Origin: Flavobacterium sp. 90
Lineage (GTDB): Bacteria; Bacteroidota; Bacteroidia; Flavobacteriales; Flavobacteriaceae
Assembly: GCF_004339525.1 (NCBI RefSeq)
Contig: NZ_SMGE01000001.1
Location: 558,001 to 622,000, forward strand
Length of the DNA: 64,000 bases
Reading direction: 5' to 3'
Program-made: the position numbers and the translations under genes
The notes under the pieces: generated by a model
Database searches by the model: none
What the model was told of the DNA's origin: nothing
Seen by the model: the letters and a program-made list of their open reading frames with translations, nothing else
Part shown: positions 53,806-62,366 of the stretch, one piece after another
Position numbering within the stretch: position 1 is the stretch's first letter
How the letters are laid out: each line of letters starts with the position of its first letter

Positions 53806-54045
53806 ATGTCCGAACAAATTCAATTAGTACCAGGTAATTCTTTAATTACAAGTACACCGGAAGAGGGCCGTCAATTAGCATTAAAAATGGCGCGATTAAT
53901 CATTAAAATTACTCAGCCCGATGCAGAAATTAGGGAAAGATTACGTAATGTTTACGCAGAAGATGCAAACCTGCTTATTGCTATTGGACAGACGGTTTCT
54001 AACGAATTTGCGACAATAGCTGCGGCAAATAATTATTGGAGGTAG
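53806..54045 (+). CDS. Small hypothetical protein downstream of the catalase-like gene
   Basis: A 79-aa helical, cytoplasmic-looking protein (STPEEGRQLALKMARLIIKITQPDAEIRERL, then ANLLIAIGQTVSNEFATIAAANNYWR). No domain is recognised. The 23-nt spacing to the catalase-like gene suggests a shared transcript. It could be an accessory protein for that enzyme, but no motif supports it. Confidence 0.55.
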   Translation: MSEQIQLVPGNSLITSTPEEGRQLALKMARLIIKITQPDAEIRERLRNVYAEDANLLIAIGQTVSNEFATIAAANNYWR

Positions 54046-54481
54046 CGAATTGGAATATTAGTAAATAAGTCATTCGGTAATAAGGTTTTATTGCCTAATT
54101 AAACATGTCGAATTCCATTAAACGTTGGTCTTATATAGAAGATGCTAGTTCGGATTTCGATCAACACAATTTCAATAAACGTAAAAGGGAAGGAAATATG
54201 CGCCACTTATCCATCTTAATTATGAGCATGCTTTTCTTCATTCAGGTATGCATTATCCGAAACGCGGATCTATGATGGTGAAGAAATTCTTAAATTATTC
54301 AGAGGAACCTGCTCGTTACTATTTGTTAGAATGAGCCACAAATATTTCTTTCAAAAGCTCCATTGGCATTGGATCAAACATCAGCTTTAATTGATGTAAT
54401 GAAATAGTTGTTAAAAAATAAAAGGTTCAATACTATAATAGTACAGGACTAATTTTTATTTTCCCCCTGATAAATAAAAAA
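54046..54481. other. Gap with protein-like remnants but no intact gene
   Basis: Plus-strand frames contain short protein-like pieces such as HSGMHYPKRGSMMVKKFLNY followed by SEEPARYYLLE (54240-54330), broken by stops. They suggest a decayed gene, but I cannot name the family. The rest is AT-rich. Confidence 0.35.
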
Positions 54482-54510
54482 TTGTGGTTTGATAAAAATT
54501 AATATATTTG
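54482..54510 (+). promoter_or_regulatory. Promoter of the ilv attenuator region
   Basis: TTG at 54482-54484 and a perfect TATATTTG at 54503-54510, spaced 18 nt, match the Bacteroidota consensus. The first leader peptide begins 18 nt downstream. Confidence 0.7.
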
Positions 54511-54527
54511 CACTTTAATCAAGAGAA

Positions 54528-54581
54528 ATGAAAAACTTTACCAACATCGTTATTATTAATATCATAATTATCATTGGATAA
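54528..54581 (+). CDS. Isoleucine-rich leader peptide 1
   Basis: The 17-residue ORF reads MKNFTNIVIINIIIIIG. Eight of its codons are Ile and one is Val. It lies between the promoter and the first terminator. GGGGTGTT (54589-54596), just past its stop, can pair with AACCTCCC (54626-54633), the left arm of the terminator. A ribosome stalled at Ile codons would leave that segment free and prevent termination. A ribosome reaching the stop would mask it. This is the layout of classical amino-acid attenuation. Confidence 0.85.
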   Translation: MKNFTNIVIINIIIIIG

Positions 54582-54622
54582 CTATGATGGGGTGTTGTAT
54601 AAATTAAAAAACTATATCAATT

Positions 54623-54652
54623 TAAAAACCTCCCTGTAACGGGAGGTTTTTT
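54623..54652 (+). terminator. Attenuator terminator 1
   Basis: AAAAACCTCCC (54623-54633) and GGGAGGTTTTT (54640-54650) form a perfect 11-bp stem with a 6-nt loop and a T-run. It lies between leader peptides 1 and 2. Confidence 0.92.
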
Positions 54653-54666
54653 TGTTTAAAACCAAT

Positions 54667-54723
54667 ATGAAAAATTCATTATCAATAATTATTATCGCAA
54701 TTATCATTATTTGTCTCTTATGA
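54667..54723 (+). CDS. Isoleucine-rich leader peptide 2
   Basis: The 18-residue ORF reads MKNSLSIIIIAIIIICLL, with eight Ile and three Leu codons. Just after its stop, GAGTCAGGATT (54725-54735) can pair at 8 of 11 positions with AAACCTTTCTC (54751-54761), the left arm of terminator 2. The design repeats that of module 1, so the operon is guarded by two attenuators in series. Both leaders start MKN, which hints at duplication followed by divergence. Confidence 0.85.
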   Translation: MKNSLSIIIIAIIIICLL

Positions 54724-54750
54724 CGAGTCAGGATTATATTGTCTAAATAC

Positions 54751-54784
54751 AAACCTTTCTCTGTCAAACGAGAAAGGTTTTTTT
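54751..54784 (+). terminator. Attenuator terminator 2
   Basis: AAACCTTTCTC (54751-54761) and GAGAAAGGTTT (54770-54780) form a perfect 11-bp stem with an 8-nt loop and a T-run. It stands 83 nt before the ilvN-like start. Confidence 0.92.
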
Positions 54785-54866
54785 ATTTCAAAAAGCAGGT
54801 AAATTGATGTAAAATAATCCTTGACGCAAAAACTAACTACTTGAAGCAATTAACAACGAAAAAACA

Positions 54867-55382
54867 ATGAAAGAAGAATACACATTAACAGTTTACGCAG
54901 AAGATCAAATGGGCACGATTAATAAAATAGCTATAATGTTTCTAAGAAAAAAAATTAATTTGAAAAGCCTTAATATTTCCTCATGTGAAATTGATATGAT
55001 GTACCGTTTTACCATTGTAGTGAATGAGACCTCTGAAATTGTAAAAAACTTGAAGTTTCAGATAGAGAAAATTATTGAAGTTTTTAAATGCTACTGCAGT
55101 ACAAATCAAGAAATCATCTCGTCACAGACGGCCATGTATAAAGTATCAACCGACATGATTATGAACGAAGCAAATATTGATCATTTAATGCGACAATATA
55201 ACGCCAGATTCTTAATAATTGAAAAAGATTATGCTGTATTTGAAGCTACAGGACAAGAAAATGAGATCGATAACTTAACGAAATCATTAAATAAATTTGG
55301 GCTAATTGAAGTTATCAAAACTTCGAGAATTGCACTTATAAAATCCTGTGAGGGATTTGCAGTGGAATTATTGAATATGTAA
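54867..55382 (+). CDS. ilvN: ACT-domain protein, acetolactate synthase small-subunit-like
   Basis: 171 aa. The N-terminal ACT domain (YTLTVYAEDQMGTINKIAIMFLRKKINLKSLNISS) is followed by RFTIVVNETSEIVKNLKFQIEKIIEVFKCYC and a C-terminal domain (ARFLIIEKDYAVFEATGQENEID, GLIEVIKTSRIALIKSC). This is the IlvN/IlvH layout. IlvN binds the large subunit IlvB and gives valine feedback control. No ilvB, ilvD or ilvC gene is nearby; only ilvA follows after 72 nt. A decayed copy lies at 48254. The tandem Ile attenuators upstream support a branched-chain amino-acid role. Confidence 0.85.
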   Translation: MKEEYTLTVYAEDQMGTINKIAIMFLRKKINLKSLNISSCEIDMMYRFTIVVNETSEIVKNLKFQIEKIIEVFKCYCSTNQEIISSQTAMYKVSTDMIMNEANIDHLMRQYNARFLIIEKDYAVFEATGQENEIDNLTKSLNKFGLIEVIKTSRIALIKSCEGFAVELLNM

Positions 55383-55454
55383 AAAAAAAACTTCAAATGC
55401 CACAATTACATCCCCAAATACTTTTAATAACATTTACAATATCCCCACTCTAAA

Positions 55455-56717
55455 ATGGATTTATTCAAAGAAATACATCTAGCAAAAAAGCAATTACATA
55501 ATGTACTGTTACCTACTCCATTAATTGAAAGCTCAACCCTTTCAAAACAGTATGCTGCGACTATTTTACTAAAACGCGAAGATCTCCAAGTAGCTCATTC
55601 TTTTAAAATAAGAGGGGCATATAATAAAATAAAATCACTTACCGCTGCAGAAAAAGAACTTGGAATTATTTGTGCCAGTGATGGAAATCATGCTCATGGA
55701 GTTGCCTATTGCTGCAATCTTTTAAAAATAAAGGGAAAAATATATATGCCGAAAAATACATCTGAGCAAAAAGTGAAACAAGTCCAGCTGTTTGGAAAAG
55801 ATTATATAGAAATAATTCTGGCGGGTAACTTTTTTGATCAGGCTTATGCAATAGCTTTAGGCGATGCCTCCATACATCATAAAGTATTTATCCATTCTTC
55901 TGAAGATATAAAGGTTATTGCCGGTCAGGGAACTGTAGGTTTGGAAGTTCTTGAAGAATATCAAAAAAAAATAATTGATTATGTTTTTGTACCAATGGAA
56001 GGAGGAGGTTTGGCCGCAGGATTATCAACTGTTTTTGGGCAATTAAGTCCAAACACTAAAATTATCGGGGTTACGGCTCAAGACAATTTCTCAACCGAAA
56101 TTTTTATTCAAAATAACAATAAAAACTCTTTAGATCCAGTAGACCAATTTGTATATGATACATCTATAAAAAAATCTGATAGTCTAACTTCAGAGATATG
56201 TCAAAAAAATCTAAATGACATTATAAAAATTCCTAAGGGAAAAGCATGCGTCGCTCAATTACAATTATTCAATAACGAAGAGATAAATATTGACCCTACC
56301 GGCGTATTAACTATTGCTGCGCTGGATTCTTATGCTGAGCAGATAAGGGGAAAAACGGTGGTCTGTATCTTAAGCGGTGGTCTAAAACATATGGAAAGAG
56401 AAGATGAAATACGAGAACACTCCTTATTATTTGAGGGACTAGTACATTATTTTTTAGTCGATTTTCCACAACGGCCTGGAATATTAAAAGAATTTATTAA
56501 TGATGTACTTAGTACGGATGATCATCTTACATATTTTCAGTCTGTCAAAAAACAAAATTCTGAAACAGAATCTGTACTAATGAGATTAGTTGTAAAAAAT
56601 CCAGATAACATTCTAAACATAAAATCCAATATGCAGGCAAAAAAAATCCTATACCAAAATCTTAATGAAAAATATGATCTATTTGCCTCAAATATTACAT
56701 TAGTTAATATAATGTAA
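55455..56717 (+). CDS. ilvA: Threonine ammonia-lyase (biosynthetic threonine dehydratase)
   Basis: A 420-aa PLP enzyme giving 2-oxobutyrate from threonine, the first step to isoleucine. The PLP lysine is in LLKREDLQVAHSFKIRGAYNKI, and EGGGLAAGLSTVFGQL is the phosphate-binding glycine loop. VVCILSGGLKHMERE precedes a single ACT-like C-terminal domain (HYFLVDFPQRPGILKEFINDVL). It is the last gene of the attenuated operon, which fits control by isoleucine supply. No terminator is obvious after the stop. Confidence 0.93.
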   Translation: MDLFKEIHLAKKQLHNVLLPTPLIESSTLSKQYAATILLKREDLQVAHSFKIRGAYNKIKSLTAAEKELGIICASDGNHAHGVAYCCNLLKIKGKIYMPKNTSEQKVKQVQLFGKDYIEIILAGNFFDQAYAIALGDASIHHKVFIHSSEDIKVIAGQGTVGLEVLEEYQKKIIDYVFVPMEGGGLAAGLSTVFGQLSPNTKIIGVTAQDNFSTEIFIQNNNKNSLDPVDQFVYDTSIKKSDSLTSEICQKNLNDIIKIPKGKACVAQLQLFNNEEINIDPTGVLTIAALDSYAEQIRGKTVVCILSGGLKHMEREDEIREHSLLFEGLVHYFLVDFPQRPGILKEFINDVLSTDDHLTYFQSVKKQNSETESVLMRLVVKNPDNILNIKSNMQAKKILYQNLNEKYDLFASNITLVNIM

Positions 56718-57190
56718 ATAAAAAAAACAAGCTTAATTTTAATCTAAAATACTGGTATGTAATATGTTTAACTTTCATGTGTCGAAAAAAGAATATCAGA
56801 AAACTAATGAAGCAGACAAACCTGTTTGCAAAGCAATATTTGTAATTTTTGAAGGAAATTTAATTTAGATAACTCTGTAAAATCCTTTTTTGAAATTTAA
56901 AAAAGTGAAATACGAGCTTTTTCTCTGCTAAAATGATCTGTTGATACACAAAGAGCAGTAGCAAGAGAATAACTAACGAAATGGGATTATATTTTTAATT
57001 ATTTAATGTGACTGTTTTTTACCATTAAATAGGTTTTAAATGGGAATATTCGTTTTCTAAAAAGAACAAGGCAAGCTTTCTTTTGCATTTTTTTTCAGTT
57101 TTTTTGATCAGTATCATTCAAACCAACAACTTAATGATCTGGTATTATTTTGTTAACGAACAACATGATGAGAGTTTGTTTGGGAGGATA
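56718..57190. other. Gap without a recognisable gene
   Basis: A 34-codon ORF starting at 56764 (MFNFHVSKKEYQKTNEADK and on) has no clear support. The rest is AT-rich. A box TACTTTCG at 57191-57198 differs at one position from the -7 consensus and may serve the sigma gene downstream. Confidence 0.35.
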
Positions 57191-57216
57191 TACTTTCGCA
57201 AAACAAAACCAAATTT

Positions 57217-57243
57217 ATTATTTGTTTAAAAAAAACAAATAAT
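57217..57243. repeat. Inverted repeat before the second ECF sigma gene
   Basis: ATTATTTGTTT (57217-57227) and AAACAAATAAT (57233-57243) form a perfect 11-bp dyad with an A5 spacer. It lies 46 nt before the ATG and could be an operator or a 5'-leader hairpin. Confidence 0.5.
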
Positions 57244-57288
57244 GATAATTTGGCACAATCTTCTTCACTATTTAGAATAAACAGCTAA

Positions 57289-57888
57289 ATGTCTTTAAAT
57301 AAGCTAAATGATGGGATTATTATTTCTTTTGCCAACGGTAATAAGGTTGCTTTTATAGCCGTTTATAATCATTATCATCAAATAGTATTTAACAACGTCG
57401 CACGGCTTATTCCTCAAACGGATGTTGTTGAAGATGTATTACAGGAAGTTTTTTTGAAGCTTTGGGAAAACAAACATAAATTCCAGGACGAGCACGCAGT
57501 AGCTTCGTGGTTATTCTCTGTTAGTTACAACCAGTCTATTTCTCATATCAGAAAATTGATTAGAGAAAGAAAGTATATGGAATCTATGAAAGCAGATGTC
57601 AATTTTGAATATGATCCCGAAAGCGAAGTCGAAATAGAGAACATCAAAGAAAATATTTTGGCGGAAGCTATTAATCAGTTACCATTGCGCAAAAAACAGG
57701 CTTTTGAACTTTGTAAATTACAGGGGAAAACCTATGCCGAAGCTGCCGAAATTATGAATATATCTTCAGAAACGGTAAAAGAGCATATTACCCTTTCCCT
57801 AAAATTTGTACATACCTATACAGTAAATCGCTACGAAAAAGAGTCAGCGATATCTTTATTTATCATTGGTTTATACTTCCGTACTTAG
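57289..57888 (+). CDS. ECF RNA polymerase sigma factor (second locus)
   Basis: 199 aa. Region 2 (NGNKVAFIAVYNHYHQIVFNNVARLI, VVEDVLQEVFLKLWENKHKFQ) and region 4 (EAINQLPLRKKQAFELCKLQGKTYAEAAEIMNISSETVKEHITLSLKFV) are complete. It belongs to the Bacteroidota FecI-like group and is followed on the same strand by its FecR partner, then susC and susD. Unlike the sigma gene at 40810 it has a long upstream leader with an inverted repeat. Confidence 0.92.
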   Translation: MSLNKLNDGIIISFANGNKVAFIAVYNHYHQIVFNNVARLIPQTDVVEDVLQEVFLKLWENKHKFQDEHAVASWLFSVSYNQSISHIRKLIRERKYMESMKADVNFEYDPESEVEIENIKENILAEAINQLPLRKKQAFELCKLQGKTYAEAAEIMNISSETVKEHITLSLKFVHTYTVNRYEKESAISLFIIGLYFRT

Positions 57889-58052
57889 TCTGTTTACAGT
57901 CAGATCTTAGTATTTACAATTAATACTTCTTTTGTTAATAATTACTTAACCAACACTGTACCCCCCCTTTTTGAATGTCTTGCGTTTTTAGAATAGTTGC
58001 GGTGTGCCAGATACCCCATCTTATTTTAAGGACAGGACATTTAATTTATACT

Positions 58053-59126
58053 ATGAATAAAATTCAATCAATAATTGAAAAATTGTGGAAAGGAACTTTA
58101 AGTCCCGAAGAAATCACAATATTGGAAAATGCTTTAAAAAATGTAAATGACGAAGAAAGTAATCAAGTCAAAAATCATTTTAGAAAATTATACGAGCAGG
58201 ATGATGCCCCTGATCAAAGCAATAAAAACAAGGCAATACTTTTAAAACGCATTTTGAAATCTATTGATGATAGCGAAGTGCGTCAGCCAAAACGATTGAC
58301 TCTTAGTTCAAGATATACATGGTGGGCCGCAGCAGCTATAGTTGGTATTTGTACTTTATTTCTTTTCCAAATAAATAATCACTCACTGGGTAAAGCAGAT
58401 AACAAAATTGTACAAGTAATTCAAAATTTAAAAATAATTAAAAATAAGCAACAACATAATATAAATGTTGATTTACCTGATGGGTCTGCAATTGTTTTAT
58501 TTCCTAAAAGTGCAATTTCTTATAATCAGGAATTTAATAAAAAAGACAGGATAATCAACCTGAAAGGAAAAGCAATATTTAAAGTTGCCAAAAATAAGAC
58601 AAAACCTTTCAGCGTACTTTCTGAGAGATTTTCTACCACCGCCTTAGGAACACAATTCTTAGTAAATACCACTAAAGAGAATCAGATTGAGGTAAAACTT
58701 TTTGAAGGACATGTAAGGGTGCGAGATACACATAGCAAAGGAAAAAACATTCCGGACATCTATCTAAAACCCGGACAATTGCTGACTTTGAACAAGCTAA
58801 GTCCTAAATACGAAATAAGCACATTTAGATTAAACGAAAATACACTGGTACCTACAGCTAAAATTACTCCTAAAAATCAGACAGTGAAAAATAATGGCTC
58901 TTTGAATTTTAATAATGCACCACTTAATATGGTATTACAGAAACTAAGTGAAAAATATAAAACGGCTATAGACTATGACAAGGAAACTGTTGAAGGGCTT
59001 TATTTTACAGGAAGGGTCGAACAAACAGACAGACTCAACACCGTATTATCAATAATAACAAAAATGAATGACTTAAAATTAAAAGAAGAGCAAGGAAAAC
59101 TCATTATAACAAAGTACAACAATTAA
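58053..59126 (+). CDS. FecR-family anti-sigma factor (second locus)
   Basis: About 357 aa from MNKIQSIIEKLWKGTLSPEE. The cytoplasmic domain is followed by one membrane helix (YTWWAAAAIVGICTLFLFQ), a FecR periplasmic domain (NINVDLPDGSAIVLFPKSAISYNQEF, GKAIFKVAKNKTKPFSV) and a C-terminal STN-like DUF4974 domain (NMVLQKLSEKYKTAIDY). An upstream in-frame ATG at 57975 gives a Cys-rich, non-homologous extension, so 58053 is chosen. It should restrain the sigma factor encoded upstream. Confidence 0.9.
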   Translation: MNKIQSIIEKLWKGTLSPEEITILENALKNVNDEESNQVKNHFRKLYEQDDAPDQSNKNKAILLKRILKSIDDSEVRQPKRLTLSSRYTWWAAAAIVGICTLFLFQINNHSLGKADNKIVQVIQNLKIIKNKQQHNINVDLPDGSAIVLFPKSAISYNQEFNKKDRIINLKGKAIFKVAKNKTKPFSVLSERFSTTALGTQFLVNTTKENQIEVKLFEGHVRVRDTHSKGKNIPDIYLKPGQLLTLNKLSPKYEISTFRLNENTLVPTAKITPKNQTVKNNGSLNFNNAPLNMVLQKLSEKYKTAIDYDKETVEGLYFTGRVEQTDRLNTVLSIITKMNDLKLKEEQGKLIITKYNN

Positions 59127-59154
59127 AATTTAACGATTAAAACAAAAAAAGAAA

Positions 59155-62100
59155 ATGAATCTATTATTAATGCCCAAAAAAAGAAAGTGGCTGTTATTTG
59201 TCTACCCTTTATTGTTTATTGTCACGCAAGCCATTGCACAAACACAAAATCCAATTGTATCGGGTACAGTAATATCCGAAAATGGCGAGGCTCTTCCGGG
59301 AGTAACCGTACAAATTGAAAACAATGATCATAAAATAGTGGACTCAAGTATTACCGACGAAAAAGGTTTATTTACAACTTCTGCCCTAAAATTAGGAGAA
59401 ATCTATGACTTCTCTTTTTCTTCTGTGGGGTATCAATCTACTCAAATAAAATCATTTGCTGTAAAAGCTGGCACTAACACACTTTTGGCAAGGCTAAAAG
59501 ATAACAACGAGAAATTAAACGAAGTGGTAGTCGTTGGTTATGGTACCCAACAGAAGCGTTTTGTTACGGGTTCTGTAACAAAAGTGAGTGCGGAGCAACT
59601 ATCTAATTATAGCGGAAGTAACTTTGCCCAACAATTGAGCGGTAAAGCGGCCGGTATTCAAATTAACGAAGCCTCCGGGCAACCGGGTTCAAACCCTCAA
59701 ATTATCATTCGCGGTATTGGTACACTAACTGCCGGACGCAGCCCTTTGGTTGTGGTAGATGGTTTTCCCCTAACGGAAGGAACTTCTTTCAATTACATTA
59801 ATCCAAATGACATAGAAAGTCTTGAAGTGTTAAAAGATCCTGCATCAGCCTCTATATATGGTTCCAGAGCAGCAAACGGGGTAATTCTTATCACTACCAA
59901 AAAAAGTAAGGCTGACACGTTTAATGTAACTATAGATGCTTATACCGGATTTCAACAACGATCAGATAAAGTAGAATATGTTAATGCGCATGATGCTGCT
60001 ATTTTTTTTACTGAAGCAAGAGATCAGGGATATATATCCAAAGATCCTGCAAACAGAAGCATAACCGATGATCGTGCGACCAGAGTTGCAAAAGGAGCTT
60101 CGCTTAGAGAATTACGTCTAAATTATCTGGATCCGTACCTGAACAATCAAACCGGCCTAACAGATACAAACTGGTCGAATGAAATATTCCGTACAGCACC
60201 TATAAGTAATATAAATGTGGCTTTGAGCGGCGGGAACGGAAAAACATCTTACTATACCTCATTCAATGCCTTTAATCAGGAAGGTCTAGTGGTCGAAAAC
60301 GGACTAAAACGTTACAGTGCCAGTATAAAACTAAACAATAAAATATCTGATAGGGCTGAATTTGGTATAAGCCTTAATCCTTCTTATACAACACAACGGT
60401 ATTATGATGCCAATGGTAGTTTTGACGAACCAATTGGTGCAATAGCAGTAATGTATCCTTTCTTCAAACCGTATAATGATGACGGTACTTTGGCTATTAG
60501 TCAACAAATAAAAGCCAATCAGCCCGAAGATGGTGCCTTGGTAGAAAATCCGATTGCTTTTCTTAATATGGTAAAAAACAACCGTACTTTCTTCAAACTT
60601 TATGGAAATACTTTTTTCAACTATGCTATATTAAAAGGCTTAAAATATAAATTTACTTTAGGTGGAGATTTTTCGCAAAGTATGTTTGATCTTTATAACC
60701 CATCTAATCTGGGAGCTTATCGTACGCCTGCGCCTAAGCCGGCAACTGCTTCAGAGACTGACGGATCATTAACGAATTACCTATTAGAACATACCTTAAC
60801 ATATTCTAAGAAAATTGACAAGCACGATTTTACACTTTTGACAGGCTACAGTTACCAGAAAGAAAATTCATTCTCAACGATTATAACCGGAGCAAATATT
60901 GCCGATGATAATATAGATAACATTGCCGGGGCCAGTTCTTTTACTGTAAATCCTAACAGGTACAGATGGGTGCAAATCTCTTATTTCTCAAGATTGCAAT
61001 ATATTTTTGCAGATAAATACATTACCTCGTTCTCTTATAGAATGGATGGTTCTTCAAGATTTGGAGCTGAAAACAGATGGGGGAAATTTCCATCAATAAC
61101 AGCAGGTTGGATTTTCAGTAAAGAAGGATTCTTCCCTGAGCAAGATGTTGTTAGCTTTGGAAAATTGAGAGCGACCTGGGGACGTTCGGGCAATAATCAA
61201 ATTGGTTCTTATGGTTCATTGGGTATTGTAACAGGAGGTAATGCCGCCAACAATTACATATGGGGTAATACGCCTGCGTCGGGCTTTAGTGCTTCAACAA
61301 CACCAAATATAAACCTATCGTGGGAAACCAATACTTCTTACAATTTAGGTCTGGATTTGCAATTATTTAAAAAAATTGACCTTACTGCCGAATATTATAA
61401 TGCTACTACTTCTAATTTATTGCTGGATGTGCCTGTTCCGCAACAATCGGGCTTTAGTAGCTCCTTACAAAATATTGGAAAAGTTCAAAATAAAGGATTA
61501 GACCTTAGCATCTCTGCCAGTGATATCAATTTAGGTCAGGTAAAATGGAATCCTGCTGCGAATATTTCTTTCAATAAAAATGAAGTATTGGCTTTGGCGC
61601 CAGGTCAGACACAAATAATTGCGGGTGATATAGGTAGTATTATTACAAAAGTGGGCGGTCCTATAGCCGAGTTTTACGGTTATCAGGTTGTGGGTGTGTA
61701 TAAAACTCAGGATCAGTTCAATGACACAAAAATCCCAAAATTACCTGGTACACAAATGGGAGATTATATGGTAAAAGATGTAAATGGAGATGGCGTAATC
61801 GACACCAAAGACTGGACACCAATGGGGACTTATTCTCCAAAATTCACGTATGGATTCTCCAATTCTTTTGCTTACAAAAACTTCTCATTAACCTTTTCGT
61901 TAACGGGTGTTGAGGGTCGTAAGGTATATGAATCAAATTTGGCCTCAAGAGGAGAAGCCGGAGAAGGATTTGCTCTGCCAACAAAATATTATTTTGAAAA
62001 CAGATACCATCCTATTGATAATCCGAATGGAACTTTTGCTCAGCCCAATTTAGGAAATTTTTCAGCAGCCCGCAGAGCTACAAAAGCATCAAATTTGTAT

Positions 62101-62349
62101 ATCCTTGATGGCGATTATTTAAGGCTTCGTGATGTACAATTGGCCTATACGCTTCCTTCATATATAGTAAAAAGAGCCAAAATAGCGAACATGAAAATTT
62201 ATGTAGGCGGAAATAATTTGTTCACCATTACAAAATACAGAGGAACTAATCCAGAAGCAACTACAGGCTCTGCCTTAACAAACGGGCAGGCAACATCCAA
62301 TTATCCTGTAGCCAGGACGTTTATTTTTGGTACCAATATTTCTCTTTAA
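59155..62349 (+). CDS. SusC/RagA TonB-dependent transporter (no STN domain)
   Basis: 1064 aa. Signal segment KWLLFVYPLLFIVTQAIAQ. A carboxypeptidase-like domain (VSGTVISENGEALPGVTVQIENND) is followed by the NEVVVVGYGTQQKRFVTGSV plug entry, GTASIYGSRAANGVILITTKK-type plug end, and a barrel ending RTFIFGTNISL. Unlike the SusC at 35848 it lacks the N-terminal STN domain that normally talks to FecR, although it sits in a sigma/FecR operon. Signalling here may use the FecR's own C-terminal domain or another route. Confidence 0.94.
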   Translation: MNLLLMPKKRKWLLFVYPLLFIVTQAIAQTQNPIVSGTVISENGEALPGVTVQIENNDHKIVDSSITDEKGLFTTSALKLGEIYDFSFSSVGYQSTQIKSFAVKAGTNTLLARLKDNNEKLNEVVVVGYGTQQKRFVTGSVTKVSAEQLSNYSGSNFAQQLSGKAAGIQINEASGQPGSNPQIIIRGIGTLTAGRSPLVVVDGFPLTEGTSFNYINPNDIESLEVLKDPASASIYGSRAANGVILITTKKSKADTFNVTIDAYTGFQQRSDKVEYVNAHDAAIFFTEARDQGYISKDPANRSITDDRATRVAKGASLRELRLNYLDPYLNNQTGLTDTNWSNEIFRTAPISNINVALSGGNGKTSYYTSFNAFNQEGLVVENGLKRYSASIKLNNKISDRAEFGISLNPSYTTQRYYDANGSFDEPIGAIAVMYPFFKPYNDDGTLAISQQIKANQPEDGALVENPIAFLNMVKNNRTFFKLYGNTFFNYAILKGLKYKFTLGGDFSQSMFDLYNPSNLGAYRTPAPKPATASETDGSLTNYLLEHTLTYSKKIDKHDFTLLTGYSYQKENSFSTIITGANIADDNIDNIAGASSFTVNPNRYRWVQISYFSRLQYIFADKYITSFSYRMDGSSRFGAENRWGKFPSITAGWIFSKEGFFPEQDVVSFGKLRATWGRSGNNQIGSYGSLGIVTGGNAANNYIWGNTPASGFSASTTPNINLSWETNTSYNLGLDLQLFKKIDLTAEYYNATTSNLLLDVPVPQQSGFSSSLQNIGKVQNKGLDLSISASDINLGQVKWNPAANISFNKNEVLALAPGQTQIIAGDIGSIITKVGGPIAEFYGYQVVGVYKTQDQFNDTKIPKLPGTQMGDYMVKDVNGDGVIDTKDWTPMGTYSPKFTYGFSNSFAYKNFSLTFSLTGVEGRKVYESNLASRGEAGEGFALPTKYYFENRYHPIDNPNGTFAQPNLGNFSAARRATKASNLYILDGDYLRLRDVQLAYTLPSYIVKRAKIANMKIYVGGNNLFTITKYRGTNPEATTGSALTNGQATSNYPVARTFIFGTNISL

Positions 62350-62366
62350 CAATTAAAACGAATACA

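Noticed and set aside
56764..56868. A 34-codon ORF after ilvA.
   Set aside because: No neighbour coupling, no recognised motif, and its length is within chance for AT-rich DNA.
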